Position numbers and translations under genes: made by a program | Notes under the pieces: generated by a model | The model's input: the letters and a program-made list of their open reading frames with translations, nothing else | Told to the model about the DNA's origin: nothing | Databases searched by the model: none | From: Bacillus testis | GTDB taxonomy: Bacteria; Bacillota; Bacilli; Bacillales; DSM-1321 | Length of the DNA: 64,000 nt | Reading direction: 5' to 3' | Assembly: GCF_001243895.1 (NCBI RefSeq) | Contig: NZ_LN851186.1 | Span: forward strand, 97,246-161,245 | In this document: positions 8,081 to 17,920 of the stretch, piece by piece | Position numbering within the stretch: the stretch's first letter is position 1 | Layout of the letters: each line of letters begins with the position of its first letter

Positions 8081-9526
8081 CTATTTTAATGCTTTATGGA
8101 CCTTTAACTGCTTGCCTTTAATTTTCTTGTTTTTCATTGCTTGCAACACTAGCGGCCCTTTGCCATTCATGATTTCCACGTATGAACAGATATCCTGGAT
8201 GGTGATAATGCCAATATCATCCGCATTTACTCCGGGAATAGAGCAAATGGTGCCGACAAAGTCGACTGCCCTGATTTTTTTCTTTTTACCGCCGTTGAAA
8301 TAGAGTTTCATGATGTGCTGATTCATGCTTTCACTTTTATCTTTTTTTAATGTTGGTTTTCTGCCCATTTTTTCAGTGAACGCCGCTTTGCTTTTTTGGA
8401 CATTCTCCCGGTCCGGCCGTTCCATGGCAGGTATACTTCTTCCCAGAAATGCTTCAATAGCATCGAGCTTTTCCCGGTCGCGCCCCGAAACGAGTGTAAT
8501 CGCCTTGCCGGCTTTGCCCGCCCTTCCCGTCCTGCCTGTACGGTGGACATAGCTTTCTTTCTCTAAAGGCATATCATAATTGACGACCAACGATATGCTT
8601 TCGATATCGATCCCGCGTGCTGCCACATCGGTTGCGACTAAATAGCGGAAAGCCCCTTTTCGGAATCGCTCCATCACATCGAACCGTTCTTCCTGCCGCA
8701 TGCCTCCATGTATTTTTTCACACGTAAAATGGAGCCGTTTCAATTGGCTATGCAGGTCATCGACTCTTTCCTGCGTTCGGCAAAATACCATGCAGCTATC
8801 TGGATTTTCCACTGTCACCAGATCAAGGAATACAGATAGCCTGTCGCTATCTGCAATCATAACTATAGCTTCCTTGATGCTGCCGCCAGAATGAGCATCA
8901 TCTTTTATCTCTATCAAGCTTGGATGGTCCATATGAACCCGTGCCAACTGATCAATGTCATCTGGGATGGTAGCGGAAAATAAGAAGGTGGCCTTGTTTT
9001 TCGGCAGGCGCTCCATGATGGCTTCCACTTGCTCAATAAAACCCATATTCAGCATTTCATCACTTTCATCAAGCACAAGATAATCGATATGATCAAGAAC
9101 TAATGTCCCTTTTTTGATATGGTCCAGCGTTCTGCCTGGCGTTCCCACGATCATATGGACCTTCTGGCTAAGCTGGATTTTCTGCTTTTCAAATGATTGT
9201 TTGCCGAAAAGTGCCACCGCTTTTATCCGCTTGTATCGGCCAATGTTAGTAATATCGTTTTGGATTTGTGCCGCCAATTCACGGGTAGGAGTCAAAATCA
9301 GTACCTGGGGTTTGTTCTCTTCCCAAGCGACAGATTCACATAAAGGAATCGCAAAAGCTGCCGTTTTGCCACTGCCCGTCTTTGATTTCACGATGAGATC
9401 TTTTTTTTCTAAAGCCAACGGAATGACCCGGGCCTGCACATCCGTCGGTTGTTGGTAACCTAGTTCTTCGATTGCACGTTGTATTTCCTCATGCAGGGGG
9501 AATTCTTTAAATGTATGTTTTGCCAT
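8081..9526 (-). CDS. dbpA: ATP-dependent RNA helicase DbpA/YxiN
   Basis: A 481-residue DEAD-box helicase. Motifs in order: Q motif ([13 protein letters not shown]), Walker [23 protein letters not shown], the DEAD box as [18 protein letters not shown] and [10 protein letters not shown]. The last about 75 residues ([20 protein letters not shown], then [18 protein letters not shown]) form the RNA-recognition domain that directs DbpA/YxiN proteins to hairpin 92 of 23S rRNA during 50S assembly. The ribosome site is weak. Monocistronic by spacing. Confidence 0.95.
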   Translation of the reverse strand: MAKHTFKEFPLHEEIQRAIEELGYQQPTDVQARVIPLALEKKDLIVKSKTGSGKTAAFAIPLCESVAWEENKPQVLILTPTRELAAQIQNDITNIGRYKRIKAVALFGKQSFEKQKIQLSQKVHMIVGTPGRTLDHIKKGTLVLDHIDYLVLDESDEMLNMGFIEQVEAIMERLPKNKATFLFSATIPDDIDQLARVHMDHPSLIEIKDDAHSGGSIKEAIVMIADSDRLSVFLDLVTVENPDSCMVFCRTQERVDDLHSQLKRLHFTCEKIHGGMRQEERFDVMERFRKGAFRYLVATDVAARGIDIESISLVVNYDMPLEKESYVHRTGRTGRAGKAGKAITLVSGRDREKLDAIEAFLGRSIPAMERPDRENVQKSKAAFTEKMGRKPTLKKDKSESMNQHIMKLYFNGGKKKKIRAVDFVGTICSIPGVNADDIGIITIQDICSYVEIMNGKGPLVLQAMKNKKIKGKQLKVHKALK

Positions 9527-9759
9527 GTATTTCTCTACCCTTCCATACGGCCAGGCGTGTTTTTTCTCATTGCCCGCCTCTTGCTTACCGTTCTGTTTAT
9601 TTCCATTATACGCATTGGAATGTTAAATCCAAACTTGCATTATACCCGCGTTTCAATATATTATATTAGGAAAACTTGCTCTAATGCGAAAAATTAAGCA
9701 TAATAAGGGTAATGTGGTCTATCTACCGAGGACCGCACTAAAGAAAGGAGAGGTGAAAG

Positions 9760-9936
9760 ATGTCAGACGAACCCAGCCAGGAACCCAGAGAACAAGAAGC
9801 CATTCAGCAATGTTTGGCCGATCAAACGCAGAATCAAGCACCATGGTACAGCCGCAACAAATACTCTACGGCACCAAAAAGTCAGCTGACAAAAAGAAAA
9901 ATAACCAGCGAAAACAAACAGCGTTTACTTTCTTAA
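9760..9936 (+). CDS. Small hypothetical protein (58 aa)
   Basis: An unusually good ribosome site, AAAGGAGAGGTG, is followed 4 bases later by ATG 9760. The frame encodes MSDEPSQEPREQEAIQQCLA, then a polar Gln/Lys-rich stretch ending in NKQRLLS, 58 residues in total. There is no membrane segment and no recognised family; size and composition resemble small sporulation-type proteins, but that is only an impression. An overlapping frame (9684-9977) is also open but has no ribosome site. Confidence 0.4.
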   Translation: MSDEPSQEPREQEAIQQCLADQTQNQAPWYSRNKYSTAPKSQLTKRKITSENKQRLLS

Positions 9937-10404
9937 TTTTTCATCCGATTAAGCATCCTCCAGAAAGCCGTGTTTGATTCTGTCTCTTTATAGGGTAAAA
10001 ACTTAAACAGAAAAAGGACTGTACATCCCTGGCGTACAGACAATGATCGTTTTTCCTGCACAGATAACGCACGTATTGATACATACGAAACATGCAGTCG
10101 GCTTGAGCAAATAAGCGCAAGAAAAGTGAAATACCGGCAAGGCCAATCCTGTTACCATCCTGCCCTTTTTGCCCATGTAAAAGCGTTCTTGCCTTATTCA
10201 TAGTTCCTAACTTCATCGATCGCCGATTCTGTTCCCCACAAAAACGATATACAACATAGCAAAACAAATGAAAGAAATCCGCCTATACTAATCTGATTAT
10301 TTTAAACAGATAATCTCTTTCGTATATTATATTTTACTTTAGTAACATAATATTCTCACTAGCGTTAAAAATTGCATTTTTATAAGAACAAGGAGGTTCA
10401 CAAT
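9937..10404. other. Intergenic stretch without recognised gene
   Basis: About 470 bases with no convincing coding sequence. A dyad CTGTAC/GTACAG lies near 10019-10046. The part just before the ABC transporter gene is AT rich (around 10300-10380) and probably contains its promoter, with a possible -10 in TATATTAT near 10323, but no confident -35 could be fixed. A 108-codon minus-strand frame here lacks any protein-like pattern. Confidence 0.5.
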
Positions 10405-11856
10405 ATGAGGACTGGCAAAAAATCCATTATTCTCGTAACATTAATGGCTTTAGTGTTAACGATGTTTATCCCTTTTTCGGCAAGCGTGAAGTCTAAAGCA
10501 GCAAGCAGTAATGAAAAAACATATGAAATCGCAACAGATACTACGTTTGCCCCATTCGAATTCCAGGATACAAACGGTGAATTTGTCGGAATCGACATAG
10601 ATTTACTGAAAGCTATAGCGAAAGATCAAGGATTTAAAGTAAAGATCAAACAACTAGGCTTCAATGCGGCTGTCCAGGCGCTTGAATCCAAGCAAGTTGA
10701 TGGTGTCATCGCTGGGATGAGCATCACGGATGAGCGAAAGAAAAAATTCGACTTCTCCACCCCTTATTTTGAATCCGGTGTCGTAATGGCCAGCAAAGAA
10801 GGCAATGATGACATCAAATCATACAAAGACCTGAAAGGGAAGACTGTAGCGGTCAAAACAGGGACAGAAGGAGCGTCCTTCGCTAACAGCATTAAAGATC
10901 AATACGGATTTAAAGTCACTACATTCGATGATTCATCCAGCATGTACGACGATGTGAAGACCGGCAATTCCGCAGCGGCTTTCGATGATTATCCAGTATT
11001 GGCTTATGGTGTGGCCCAAGGTAACGGCCTTCAGCTTGTAACGGATAAAGAGAAAGGCGGTTCATATGGCTTCGCCGTTTCAAAAGGCCAAAATAAGGAA
11101 TTGCTCGACAAATTCAATGCCGGCTTGGCGAATCTAAAGGAATCCGGAGAATACGATAAAATCGTCGATAGCTACCTTTCCACCAAAAAATCTGAAGAAG
11201 ATAAAGGATTTATCGGACTGATTAAATCGAGTTATCCAAGCTTAATCAAGGGATTGGGCATGACCTTGCTGTTAACGGTTGTTTCACTTGTCATCGCCTC
11301 CATTTTAGGTATTATTTTCGGCCTATTAAGAGTGGCAAGAAAGAAATGGCTGCGCGCAATCGGAACGGTTTATGTAGATATATTCCGCGGAACTCCGTTG
11401 ATCGTCCAAGCATTCTTCATCTATTTCGGTATTCCAGCCGCTCTTGATTTCCGGATGAGCGCCCTTGCCGCCGGACTGATTACGTTAAGCTTGAACGCCG
11501 GTGCATACATGGCTGAAATCGTCCGCGGCGGAATCGAATCGGTCGATAAAGGGCAAATGGAAGCTGCCCGCAGCCTTGGATTGCCATACGGGAAAGCCAT
11601 GCGCAAAGTTGTATTGCCACAGGCGATCCGTTTAATGATCCCATCTTTCATCAATCAGTTCATCATTACGTTGAAAGATACATCCATCCTATCGATTATC
11701 GGCATCAACGAATTGACTCAAAGCGGGAAAATCATTATTGCGAGAAACTTAGAATCATTCAAAATGTGGCTGATTGTCGGCGTGATGTATTTCGTGATCA
11801 TCATGATTCTGACGCAAGTATCGAAACGTATGGAAAGGAAGATTAAGCATGGTTAA
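10405..11856 (+). CDS. Polar amino-acid ABC transporter: fused substrate-binding protein and permease (GlnPH type)
   Basis: Start at MRTGKKSII (10405) with AAGGAGG 8 bases upstream. The 483-residue protein has an N-terminal signal/anchor helix ([20 protein letters not shown]), then a family-3 solute-binding domain ([46 protein letters not shown]) to about residue 255. The HisM/GlnP permease domain begins at [20 protein letters not shown] and contains the EAA loop [20 protein letters not shown]. Binding-protein-permease fusions are typical of lactic-acid bacterial GlnPH and less so of Bacillus, where the parts are usually separate. Substrate is probably glutamine/glutamate. The ATPase gene overlaps its end. 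Confidence 0.92.
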   Translation: MRTGKKSIILVTLMALVLTMFIPFSASVKSKAASSNEKTYEIATDTTFAPFEFQDTNGEFVGIDIDLLKAIAKDQGFKVKIKQLGFNAAVQALESKQVDGVIAGMSITDERKKKFDFSTPYFESGVVMASKEGNDDIKSYKDLKGKTVAVKTGTEGASFANSIKDQYGFKVTTFDDSSSMYDDVKTGNSAAAFDDYPVLAYGVAQGNGLQLVTDKEKGGSYGFAVSKGQNKELLDKFNAGLANLKESGEYDKIVDSYLSTKKSEEDKGFIGLIKSSYPSLIKGLGMTLLLTVVSLVIASILGIIFGLLRVARKKWLRAIGTVYVDIFRGTPLIVQAFFIYFGIPAALDFRMSALAAGLITLSLNAGAYMAEIVRGGIESVDKGQMEAARSLGLPYGKAMRKVVLPQAIRLMIPSFINQFIITLKDTSILSIIGINELTQSGKIIIARNLESFKMWLIVGVMYFVIIMILTQVSKRMERKIKHG

Positions 11857-12577
11857 ACTCAAGGTTAGTTCACTAAAGAAATCATATGGTCACTTGGAAG
11901 TTCTGAAAGGCATCGACCTTGAAGTCAAAGAAGGCGAAGTTGTCTGCTTAATCGGTCCATCCGGTTCAGGAAAAAGTACCTTGCTGCGCTGCATGAACCT
12001 ATTAGAGGAAGTCAATGGCGGAGAGGTAATCGTGGATGACCATGTACTGACAGACCGAAAAATCAATATCAATAAAGTACGCGAGAACATCGGCATGGTG
12101 TTCCAGCATTTCAATCTGTTTCCGCACCTGACCGTGTTAGAGAATATCACACTGTCACCGGTAGAGCTTGGCAAAAAATCGAAGGAAGAAGCCAAAAAGG
12201 ATGCACTGCGCCTGTTGGCTTCAGTCGGGCTCGAGGACAAAGCCAACGCCAAACCAGCACAATTATCGGGCGGCCAGAAACAACGTGTGGCAATCGCCCG
12301 CGCCTTGGCTATGAATCCGGATGTCATGCTGTTCGATGAACCTACAAGCGCCCTCGACCCGGAAATGGTCGGGGAGGTCCTAAGCGTCATTAAGCAGCTG
12401 GCCACACAAGGAATGACCATGGTCATCGTTACTCACGAGATGGGCTTCGCCCGTGAAGTGGCCGATCAAGTCATATTCATGGACGGGGGATTCGTTGTCG
12501 AAAAAGGCTCGCCGAAAGAAGTCTTTGAGAATCCTCAGCACCCGCGGACCCAGGATTTCCTTAACAAAGTGTTGTAA
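11849..12577 (+). CDS. glnQ: Polar amino-acid ABC transporter ATPase
   Basis: A 242-residue ABC ATPase overlapping the fused permease gene by 8 bases, so the two are translationally coupled. Walker [10 protein letters not shown] (about residue 35), Q-loop [12 protein letters not shown], signature [15 protein letters not shown], Walker [15 protein letters not shown] and switch His in [16 protein letters not shown] are all intact. The length and the [11 protein letters not shown] segment are typical of the GlnQ/HisP/ArtM subfamily. It powers uptake through the upstream fusion protein. Confidence 0.93.
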   Translation: MVKLKVSSLKKSYGHLEVLKGIDLEVKEGEVVCLIGPSGSGKSTLLRCMNLLEEVNGGEVIVDDHVLTDRKININKVRENIGMVFQHFNLFPHLTVLENITLSPVELGKKSKEEAKKDALRLLASVGLEDKANAKPAQLSGGQKQRVAIARALAMNPDVMLFDEPTSALDPEMVGEVLSVIKQLATQGMTMVIVTHEMGFAREVADQVIFMDGGFVVEKGSPKEVFENPQHPRTQDFLNKVL

Positions 12578-12587
12578 AATGAAAATC

Positions 12588-12617
12588 AAAAACCGGATGG
12601 CCTTCCATCCGGTTTTT
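12588..12617 (+). terminator. Terminator after glnQ
   Basis: AAAAACCGGATGG and CCATCCGGTTTTT pair perfectly over 13 bp with a CCTT loop. It ends the ABC transporter operon and can also serve the convergent GNAT gene at 12619. Confidence 0.92.
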
Positions 12618-12618
12618 C

Positions 12619-13326
12619 TTATGCCTGCGCCTTTCCGTATATGACTCTGTATCCGTCCTCTGTTTGCTCCATCGCAAACCCTCTAAACCCTTCCTCCAGA
12701 TATTGTTGCTGAGTTGCGAAATCAGACATCGGCGCCGATCGGATGCTAGTCCATGTTTTCTCAGTAGGCTCTGTTATTCCTTTGATGAATATATAACGCC
12801 AGTAGCCGCCATATTTCTTTTTTAAAGCGGCAATTTCCATCCCTTGAAAAAATTTGTCTTTCAGGCTCGGAATATTATTCGGCGCCACTGTACTGCATAC
12901 ATACGTAAATCGATGTTCTCGTTTCGCCAGCTCTTCCATAATTAAAACAGCCAATTTTTGCTGCAGCCTATTGCCTCGGTAAGCGGGATGGACCATCGTG
13001 ATATCCTGGTAAATGACCTTGTCCAGTTCCTCCTTCGGCAATCCTGCATCCAGCCCAAGATGGCCTTCTTTCTTATATGGAACCATCAGGGCCCTCAAAC
13101 CCACTAATTGATTTTCTGCGTACACGCCAAGCAACAGGCCGTTTCCTTCCAATACATAACGGTACTCTTCCATCGGCAGAGGCTGTAAGGTTTCTTTTCC
13201 CCGGCCGTTTGCCCGGACAACTTCTTCTTGCAGCCTCGCTATTTTCGGCAGCTCTTCCATGGTTAATTGGCCGATTGTGTATGGAATACCTCCCGCCAGC
13301 TCTCCTTGTCCGATGATTTGATCCAT
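12619..13326 (-). CDS. GNAT-family acetyltransferase
   Basis: Start taken at MDQIIGQGEL (13326) because GAGGAG lies about 9 bases upstream; a start ten codons earlier has none. The 235-residue protein carries the GNAT core at VYAENQLVGLRALMVPYK, YQDITMVHPAYRGNRLQQKL (acetyl-CoA loop) and a C-terminal KKYGGYWRYIF. The longer size is typical of uncharacterised Bacillus GNAT proteins. Substrate unknown. Confidence 0.75.
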   Translation of the reverse strand: MDQIIGQGELAGGIPYTIGQLTMEELPKIARLQEEVVRANGRGKETLQPLPMEEYRYVLEGNGLLLGVYAENQLVGLRALMVPYKKEGHLGLDAGLPKEELDKVIYQDITMVHPAYRGNRLQQKLAVLIMEELAKREHRFTYVCSTVAPNNIPSLKDKFFQGMEIAALKKKYGGYWRYIFIKGITEPTEKTWTSIRSAPMSDFATQQQYLEEGFRGFAMEQTEDGYRVIYGKAQA

Positions 13327-13467
13327 GGCCCCCACTCCTCTCTCTATCTCTACCATACCCTATTCTTCTATAATTTCGTAGGGAGCACTTAAGACAAAAG
13401 AATGTATAAAAGCCGCCCCCTTTTCTCAAATAGAGATTTAGGAGACAGCTCTTTTTACGAAAGTGAT

Positions 13468-14661
13468 TTAAGCTAAAACATGTTTGATCCGTTCAATGGC
13501 CCAATCCAATTCATCCTTTGTAATAGTTAGCGGCGGCGCAAATCGGATGACCATATCATGTGTTTCTTTGCATAGTAAGCCTTGTTCTTTCAGTTTTTCG
13601 CAGTACGGGCGGGCAGGTTCAGTCAATTCCATTCCAATGAATAACCCTTTTCCCCGCACTTCTTTGATGATTGGATGATTGATTTCTTGCAAACAATCCA
13701 TGAAATATCCGCCCATTTCTAAAGAACGGTCGGCAAGCTTTTCTTCTTCGAGAACATCCAATGAAGCGATGGACACAGCACAGGCAAGCGGATTCCCGCC
13801 AAATGTGGAACCGTGTGACCCTGGATTGAAGACACCCAGAATATCGCTGTTAGCAGCCACGCAGGAAATCGGGAAAACGCCGCCTCCAAGCGCTTTGCCT
13901 AAGATATACATATCAGGGGTAATTCCCTCCCAGTCGCAGGCGAATGTTTTACCGGAACGGCCTAGGCCAGACTGAATTTCGTCAGCAATGAACAAAACGT
14001 TATTCTCCTTGCACAGCTTGTAGGCAGCCTTCAAGAACCCAGCCGGCGGAATAATGATCCCCGCTTCTCCTTGGATCGGTTCAATCAGAAAGGAAGCGGT
14101 ATTAGGAGTAATAGCAGCTTTTAAAGCATCTAAATCTCCATACGGAATTAATTGAATGCCTGGAAGCATCGGTCCGAATCCTTCCCGGTATTCTTCATCG
14201 GCAGAAAGCGAAACCGCAGTCATGGTACGTCCATGGAAATTCCCTTCGCAAGCGATGACCTCAGCTTGGTTGGCAGGAATGCCTTTTACTTGGTATCCCC
14301 ATCTTCTTGCCGCTTTGAAGGCTGTTTCGACTGCTTCTGCCCCTGTATTCATCGGAACTGTCATGTTTTTGTGAGTAAGTTCAGCAATTTTGGCATACCA
14401 TTCACCCAGCTGGTCATTGTGGAAGGCTCGCGATGTCAGTGTGACGCGGTCGGCCTGGTCCTTCAGGGCCTGGATGATTTTTGGGTGGCGGTGGCCTTGG
14501 TTGACGGCCGAGTAAGCACTGAGCATGTCCATATATTTATTGCCTTCCGGATCTTGCACCCATACACCCTCGGCTTTGGAAATAACAATTGGCAGTGGAT
14601 GATAGTTATGTGCACCGAATTGTTCCGTTTGCTTGATGATCTTTTCAGAAACTGTATTCAT
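13468..14661 (-). CDS. rocD: Ornithine aminotransferase
   Basis: A 397-residue class-III PLP aminotransferase that converts ornithine and 2-oxoglutarate to glutamate semialdehyde and glutamate in arginine catabolism. Features: [20 protein letters not shown] near the N-terminus, [59 protein letters not shown], and the PLP Lys in [16 protein letters not shown]. Length matches RocD. It is divergent from a RocR-type activator and has a sigma-54 promoter plus RocR-like sites between them. rocE, rocF and rocA are not in this window. Confidence 0.95.
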   Translation of the reverse strand: MNTVSEKIIKQTEQFGAHNYHPLPIVISKAEGVWVQDPEGNKYMDMLSAYSAVNQGHRHPKIIQALKDQADRVTLTSRAFHNDQLGEWYAKIAELTHKNMTVPMNTGAEAVETAFKAARRWGYQVKGIPANQAEVIACEGNFHGRTMTAVSLSADEEYREGFGPMLPGIQLIPYGDLDALKAAITPNTASFLIEPIQGEAGIIIPPAGFLKAAYKLCKENNVLFIADEIQSGLGRSGKTFACDWEGITPDMYILGKALGGGVFPISCVAANSDILGVFNPGSHGSTFGGNPLACAVSIASLDVLEEEKLADRSLEMGGYFMDCLQEINHPIIKEVRGKGLFIGMELTEPARPYCEKLKEQGLLCKETHDMVIRFAPPLTITKDELDWAIERIKHVLA

Positions 14662-14817
14662 CTATTTTCCCCCTCAATATCTGGCTTTTTAGCTGCACAA
14701 ATGCATGATGCCTTGAAGCCATCTTCCTTTTTCATTCATTTATCTATTTCCTAACTCACTTGTAGGTCTTTCTGTACCGTGCTTCTTTATGACTGATTCT
14801 TTGTCGCCTTTCTAATA

Positions 14818-14834
14818 TGCAATTGTTATGCCAA
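14818..14834 (-). promoter_or_regulatory. Sigma-54 (SigL) promoter of rocD
   Basis: The minus strand reads TTGGCATAACAATTGCA. The GG and GC dinucleotides are the required 12 bases apart, and 11 of the 12 fixed positions of TTGGCAC-N5-TTGCA match. Transcription would start near 14806, giving a leader of about 145 nt before rocD. Confidence 0.9.
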
Positions 14835-14873
14835 CAGAAAAGCTTTGAAATGTTAAGCCCAACCACCGACAGC

Positions 14874-14890
14874 TGCAAACAATTTTTGCA
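14874..14890. promoter_or_regulatory. RocR upstream activating sequence 1
   Basis: TGCAAA-N5-TTTGCA, a perfect 6-bp dyad about 40 bases upstream of the SigL promoter. RocR activator sites in B. subtilis are dyads of this kind located upstream of SigL promoters. Confidence 0.8.
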
Positions 14891-14914
14891 CTTTATGCCA
14901 AATCATTTTTCACC

Positions 14915-14931
14915 TGCCATAAAAATTTGCA
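14915..14931. promoter_or_regulatory. RocR upstream activating sequence 2 (imperfect)
   Basis: TGCCAT-N5-TTTGCA repeats the layout of the first site, with 4 of 6 matches in one arm, 41 bases from it (about four helical turns). It overlaps the rocR -35, so RocR may also repress its own gene. Confidence 0.6.
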
Positions 14932-14955
14932 CCAAACAAATTCGTCCTCTACAAT
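14927..14955 (+). promoter_or_regulatory. rocR promoter
   Basis: TTGCAC (14927-14932) and TACAAT (14950-14955) with a 17-base spacer form a good SigA promoter 36 bases before the rocR start. The -35 overlaps RocR site 2. Confidence 0.8.
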
Positions 14956-14990
14956 TAATGGAAGAATCTATCAAAAGGGGATGAGTCTGG

Positions 14991-16400
14991 ATGGATTTAT
15001 ACCAAATGTTGCGATTAAAAGGATTCGAGCCCGTCCTGCGCACCATTGCAGATGTAGTAGATATGGGGGTCCACATCATCAACAGAGAAGGATTGACTGT
15101 CATCTATAATCGGAAAATGGCGGAGATAGAAGGAATGGCTTATGAAGATGTCATCGGCAAAGCGATCCATGATATATTCATATTTCAAGAGGAATCCGTC
15201 AGCACATTGATGGAGGCACTGAATAAAGGGACTGTATCGCAAAATTCCAAGCAAACGTATTTCAACCAGCTCGGCCAGGAAATCACGACAATCAATGATA
15301 CCTATCCGCTGTACGATGAAGATCAAAAGATTATTGGCGCTATTGAAATCGCCAAGGATATCACTAACCTCGAACGCATTATCAAAAATAATATCCTCAA
15401 TAAAGGAGGCACCCGCTATACGTTTGATAGCATCATCGGCGCTAGTGACATATTTGCCGAAGTGATTGAAGCTAGCAAACGAGTGACAAGAACTTCATCA
15501 TCCATCCTGATCGTCGGCGAAACAGGCACAGGCAAAGAGCTGTTTGCCCAAAGCATCCATAACGGCAGCAGCCGTTCATCTAAACCATTCATCAGCCAAA
15601 ACTGCGCTTCCTTGCCAGACAGTTTAATCGAAAGTATCCTATTCGGGACAAAAAAAGGGGCATTCACCGGTTCGATTGAAAGGCCGGGCCTCTTCGAACA
15701 AGCGGAAGGCGGCACTCTGCTGCTGGATGAAATCAACTCCCTTGCCCCTCCCCTGCAGGCCAAGCTCTTGCGGACACTCCAAGAAAAAACCATTCGCCGC
15801 GTGGGAGATACGAAGGATAAGAAAATGGATGTCCGGGTGATTGCAACAATTAATGAAGATCCGATTGAAGCCATCGCTAACCATCACCTCCGCAAGGATT
15901 TGTATTATCGTCTAAGCGTTGTCTCTCTCTTCATCCCGCCCTTGCGTGACCGGAAAGAAGATATTCCCCTCCTCGCCGAGTCATTCATCACGAAATTTAA
16001 TTTATTATTTGATATGGCGGTCAAAAAAGTGACGCCGGAAGTCCAGGAAATGTTCATGAAGTACGATTGGCCGGGAAATGTCCGTGAGCTGGAGCATATT
16101 ATTGAAGGCGCAATGAATCTATTGGAAACCGGGGAAAACGAAATCAGGCCCGCCCATTTGCCGATGCTATTCAAGCATAAGACGCAGACGAAGGAACAAG
16201 CTGCGGAAAAAGAGCCTAATGGCGGAGAAAATGGTCCGGATGCCTTTCTTTCATTGGAAGATTATATGAATAAAACCGAGAGACTTTATTTAAAGAAAAT
16301 ATTAGACTTGCATAACGGCAATGTATCACAAAGCGCAAAGGCCTTGGATATCAGCCGGCAAAGCTTGCAATACCGCTTAAAGAAATTCCGGATTAAATAG
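14991..16400 (+). CDS. rocR: Sigma-54-dependent transcriptional activator RocR
   Basis: A 469-residue enhancer-binding protein. An N-terminal PAS sensor (residues about 10-120; GVHIINREGLTVIYNRKMAE) is followed by the AAA+ domain with Walker A VGETGTGKELFAQSIH, the sigma-54 contact loop KKGAFTGS, Walker B GGTLLLDEINSL and the arginine finger region FIPPLRDRKEDIPLL. A C-terminal Fis-type helix-turn-helix ends in NVSQSAKALDISRQSLQYRL. In most family members the loop reads GAFTGA; here the last residue is Ser. It should activate rocD from the two upstream sites in response to ornithine or citrulline. Confidence 0.92.
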   Translation: MDLYQMLRLKGFEPVLRTIADVVDMGVHIINREGLTVIYNRKMAEIEGMAYEDVIGKAIHDIFIFQEESVSTLMEALNKGTVSQNSKQTYFNQLGQEITTINDTYPLYDEDQKIIGAIEIAKDITNLERIIKNNILNKGGTRYTFDSIIGASDIFAEVIEASKRVTRTSSSILIVGETGTGKELFAQSIHNGSSRSSKPFISQNCASLPDSLIESILFGTKKGAFTGSIERPGLFEQAEGGTLLLDEINSLAPPLQAKLLRTLQEKTIRRVGDTKDKKMDVRVIATINEDPIEAIANHHLRKDLYYRLSVVSLFIPPLRDRKEDIPLLAESFITKFNLLFDMAVKKVTPEVQEMFMKYDWPGNVRELEHIIEGAMNLLETGENEIRPAHLPMLFKHKTQTKEQAAEKEPNGGENGPDAFLSLEDYMNKTERLYLKKILDLHNGNVSQSAKALDISRQSLQYRLKKFRIK

Positions 16401-16505
16401 CGTTAAGCCGATTATTTCCAGTAGAAATATGGACGACGTATAATAGAGGCAGATGGTGTATTCTCGTCTCTCTATTCTTAAAAAATGAAAAGGAGCTGTT
16501 AAGGG

Positions 16506-16847
16506 ATGATTGTTGTTACAAACCGAATTAAAGTAAAAACAGGCATGGCTGAAAAAATGGCAGGGCGCTTCACCCAGCCCGGACCACTGCAAAGCATGAA
16601 AGGCTTCGTAAAAGTGGAAGTCCTGATCACTAAAAATCTGACTGACTATGACGAATTGAATGTGAATATGTATTGGGAAGATATGGACAGCTTCTCTGTC
16701 TGGAGAAACAGCGATGCCTTCAAACAAGCGCATAAACGCCCAGAACCAGATTCCGATGCCGCCAAAAAAGAGTCGCCGATCATCGGCAGCGAATTGCTTA
16801 TGTACGATGTTGCTTCTGTGCTTGAATCAGCCCCGGCTCAATCTTAA
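16506..16847 (+). CDS. Heme-degrading monooxygenase (HmoA/IsdG family)
   Basis: A 113-residue ABM-domain protein. The IsdG-type catalytic triad is present in register: Asn6 (MIVVTNRIKV), Trp66 (FSVWRNSDAF) and His76 (FKQAHKRPE). The TPGPLQSMKGFVKVEVL-like region and the closing SPIIGSELLMYDV match HmoA/IsdG. Such enzymes open heme and release iron in the cytosol. The ribosome site is AAAAGGAG. It is monocistronic with its own terminator. No Fur box was found directly upstream. Confidence 0.85.
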   Translation: MIVVTNRIKVKTGMAEKMAGRFTQPGPLQSMKGFVKVEVLITKNLTDYDELNVNMYWEDMDSFSVWRNSDAFKQAHKRPEPDSDAAKKESPIIGSELLMYDVASVLESAPAQS

Positions 16848-16857
16848 TGAATAAATA

Positions 16858-16889
16858 AAAGGCAGCGGAGTCTTCGCTGCCTTAAAAAA
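16858..16889 (+). terminator. Terminator after heme monooxygenase gene
   Basis: AAGGCAGCG and CGCTGCCTT form a 9-bp stem around a GAGTCTT loop, followed by an A-rich stretch. It lies between convergent genes. Confidence 0.85.
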
Positions 16890-16925
16890 TTGCTCATTGC
16901 TCTCATCCAAGAAGCCGTAACGGTA

Positions 16926-17681
16926 TCATTCGGTCTTTTTCCCGCGCTCCTTCAAACGCTCTGGTACTTCTTCTTTTGAGACCTCGCCTTCCATATCGAG
17001 ATAGTAATGGCGAATCGGCTTCAACTCATCATCCAATTCATAAACGAGCGGTGTACCGGTGGGTATGTTCAAACTCGCTATGCCATCTCCCGGGATTTCA
17101 TCCAGATAACGCACAAGGGCTCTTAATGTATTGCCATGAGCCGCAATAATGACTTTTTTGTTCTCACGCAATTGGGGAGCAATGACTTCATTCCACTCTT
17201 CGAGCACCCGTTTTGATGTATCTTCCAGGTTTTCCGTCAAGGGAAGCTGGTCCTCCCTCAATTCCTTGTACTTGATTTCATGTCCTGGATAGCGTGAATC
17301 ATCCTTCGTTAATTCAGGAGGTCTTACGTTGACATATCTTCGCCATTTATGTACTTGTTCTTCGCCATATTTTTTAGCCGTTTCTTTTTTATCGAGTCCC
17401 TGCAAAGCGCCATAATGCCGTTCATTGAGCTTCCATGATTTATAAACCGGCAGCCACATAAGATCCATTTCATCGAGGATAATCCATAATGTCCGGATTG
17501 CCCGCTTCAAGACAGAGGTATAAGCTACATCGAATGTGAATCCATTATGGGACAGAATCGCGCCGGCCCGTTTCGCTTCCATCAAGCCTGTTTCCGATAG
17601 ATCCACATCGGTCCAGCCGGTAAACTTGTTCTCTTGGTTCCAGACACTTTGCCCATGCCGGATCAACACTATTTTTTTCAT
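16926..17681 (-). CDS. gpmA: 2,3-bisphosphoglycerate-dependent phosphoglycerate mutase
   Basis: Start set at [15 protein letters not shown] (17681), with GGAGG 8 bases upstream; the frame is open 40 codons further but without a ribosome site. The 251-residue protein has the phospho-His motif [22 protein letters not shown], the second catalytic His in [14 protein letters not shown], and the C-terminal [16 protein letters not shown]. It interconverts 3- and 2-phosphoglycerate in glycolysis. Bacilli normally rely on the Mn-dependent GpmI, so GpmA is often a second copy. Confidence 0.93.
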   Translation of the reverse strand: MKKIVLIRHGQSVWNQENKFTGWTDVDLSETGLMEAKRAGAILSHNGFTFDVAYTSVLKRAIRTLWIILDEMDLMWLPVYKSWKLNERHYGALQGLDKKETAKKYGEEQVHKWRRYVNVRPPELTKDDSRYPGHEIKYKELREDQLPLTENLEDTSKRVLEEWNEVIAPQLRENKKVIIAAHGNTLRALVRYLDEIPGDGIASLNIPTGTPLVYELDDELKPIRHYYLDMEGEVSKEEVPERLKERGKKTE

Positions 17682-17920
17682 CGTTGCATCCTCCTTCTTG
17701 AGATCGTTCCATTCTCTACCTATCCGTTTTTCGCTGCATATAGCATCACTATTATGAAATTCCACATCCTTGCCTGCATTAAACCTATGAATCATATCCA
17801 TTCAGATAAATATCTATTATAGCGGGCAACTGCATCGGCTCTTCCCCTGGACATAGAAGTTTCCATTCCATATAGTTACAGGTAAGAGAATCGAATCTTA
17901 CAGAAAAGGCGGAACGGTTA

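Noticed and set aside
9684-9977. 97-codon frame overlapping the 58-residue gene
   Set aside because: It lacks a ribosome site at its start and its C-terminal part reads through non-coding-looking sequence; the 9760 frame has the better signals.
9941-10267. 108-codon minus-strand open frame
   Set aside because: No ribosome site, unusual residue composition and no protein-like pattern; treated as chance.
14887-14901. TTGGCATAAAGTGCA (minus strand) as the rocD sigma-54 promoter
   Set aside because: GG and GC are only 10 bases apart instead of 12; the site at 14818-14834 has correct spacing and is nearer rocD.
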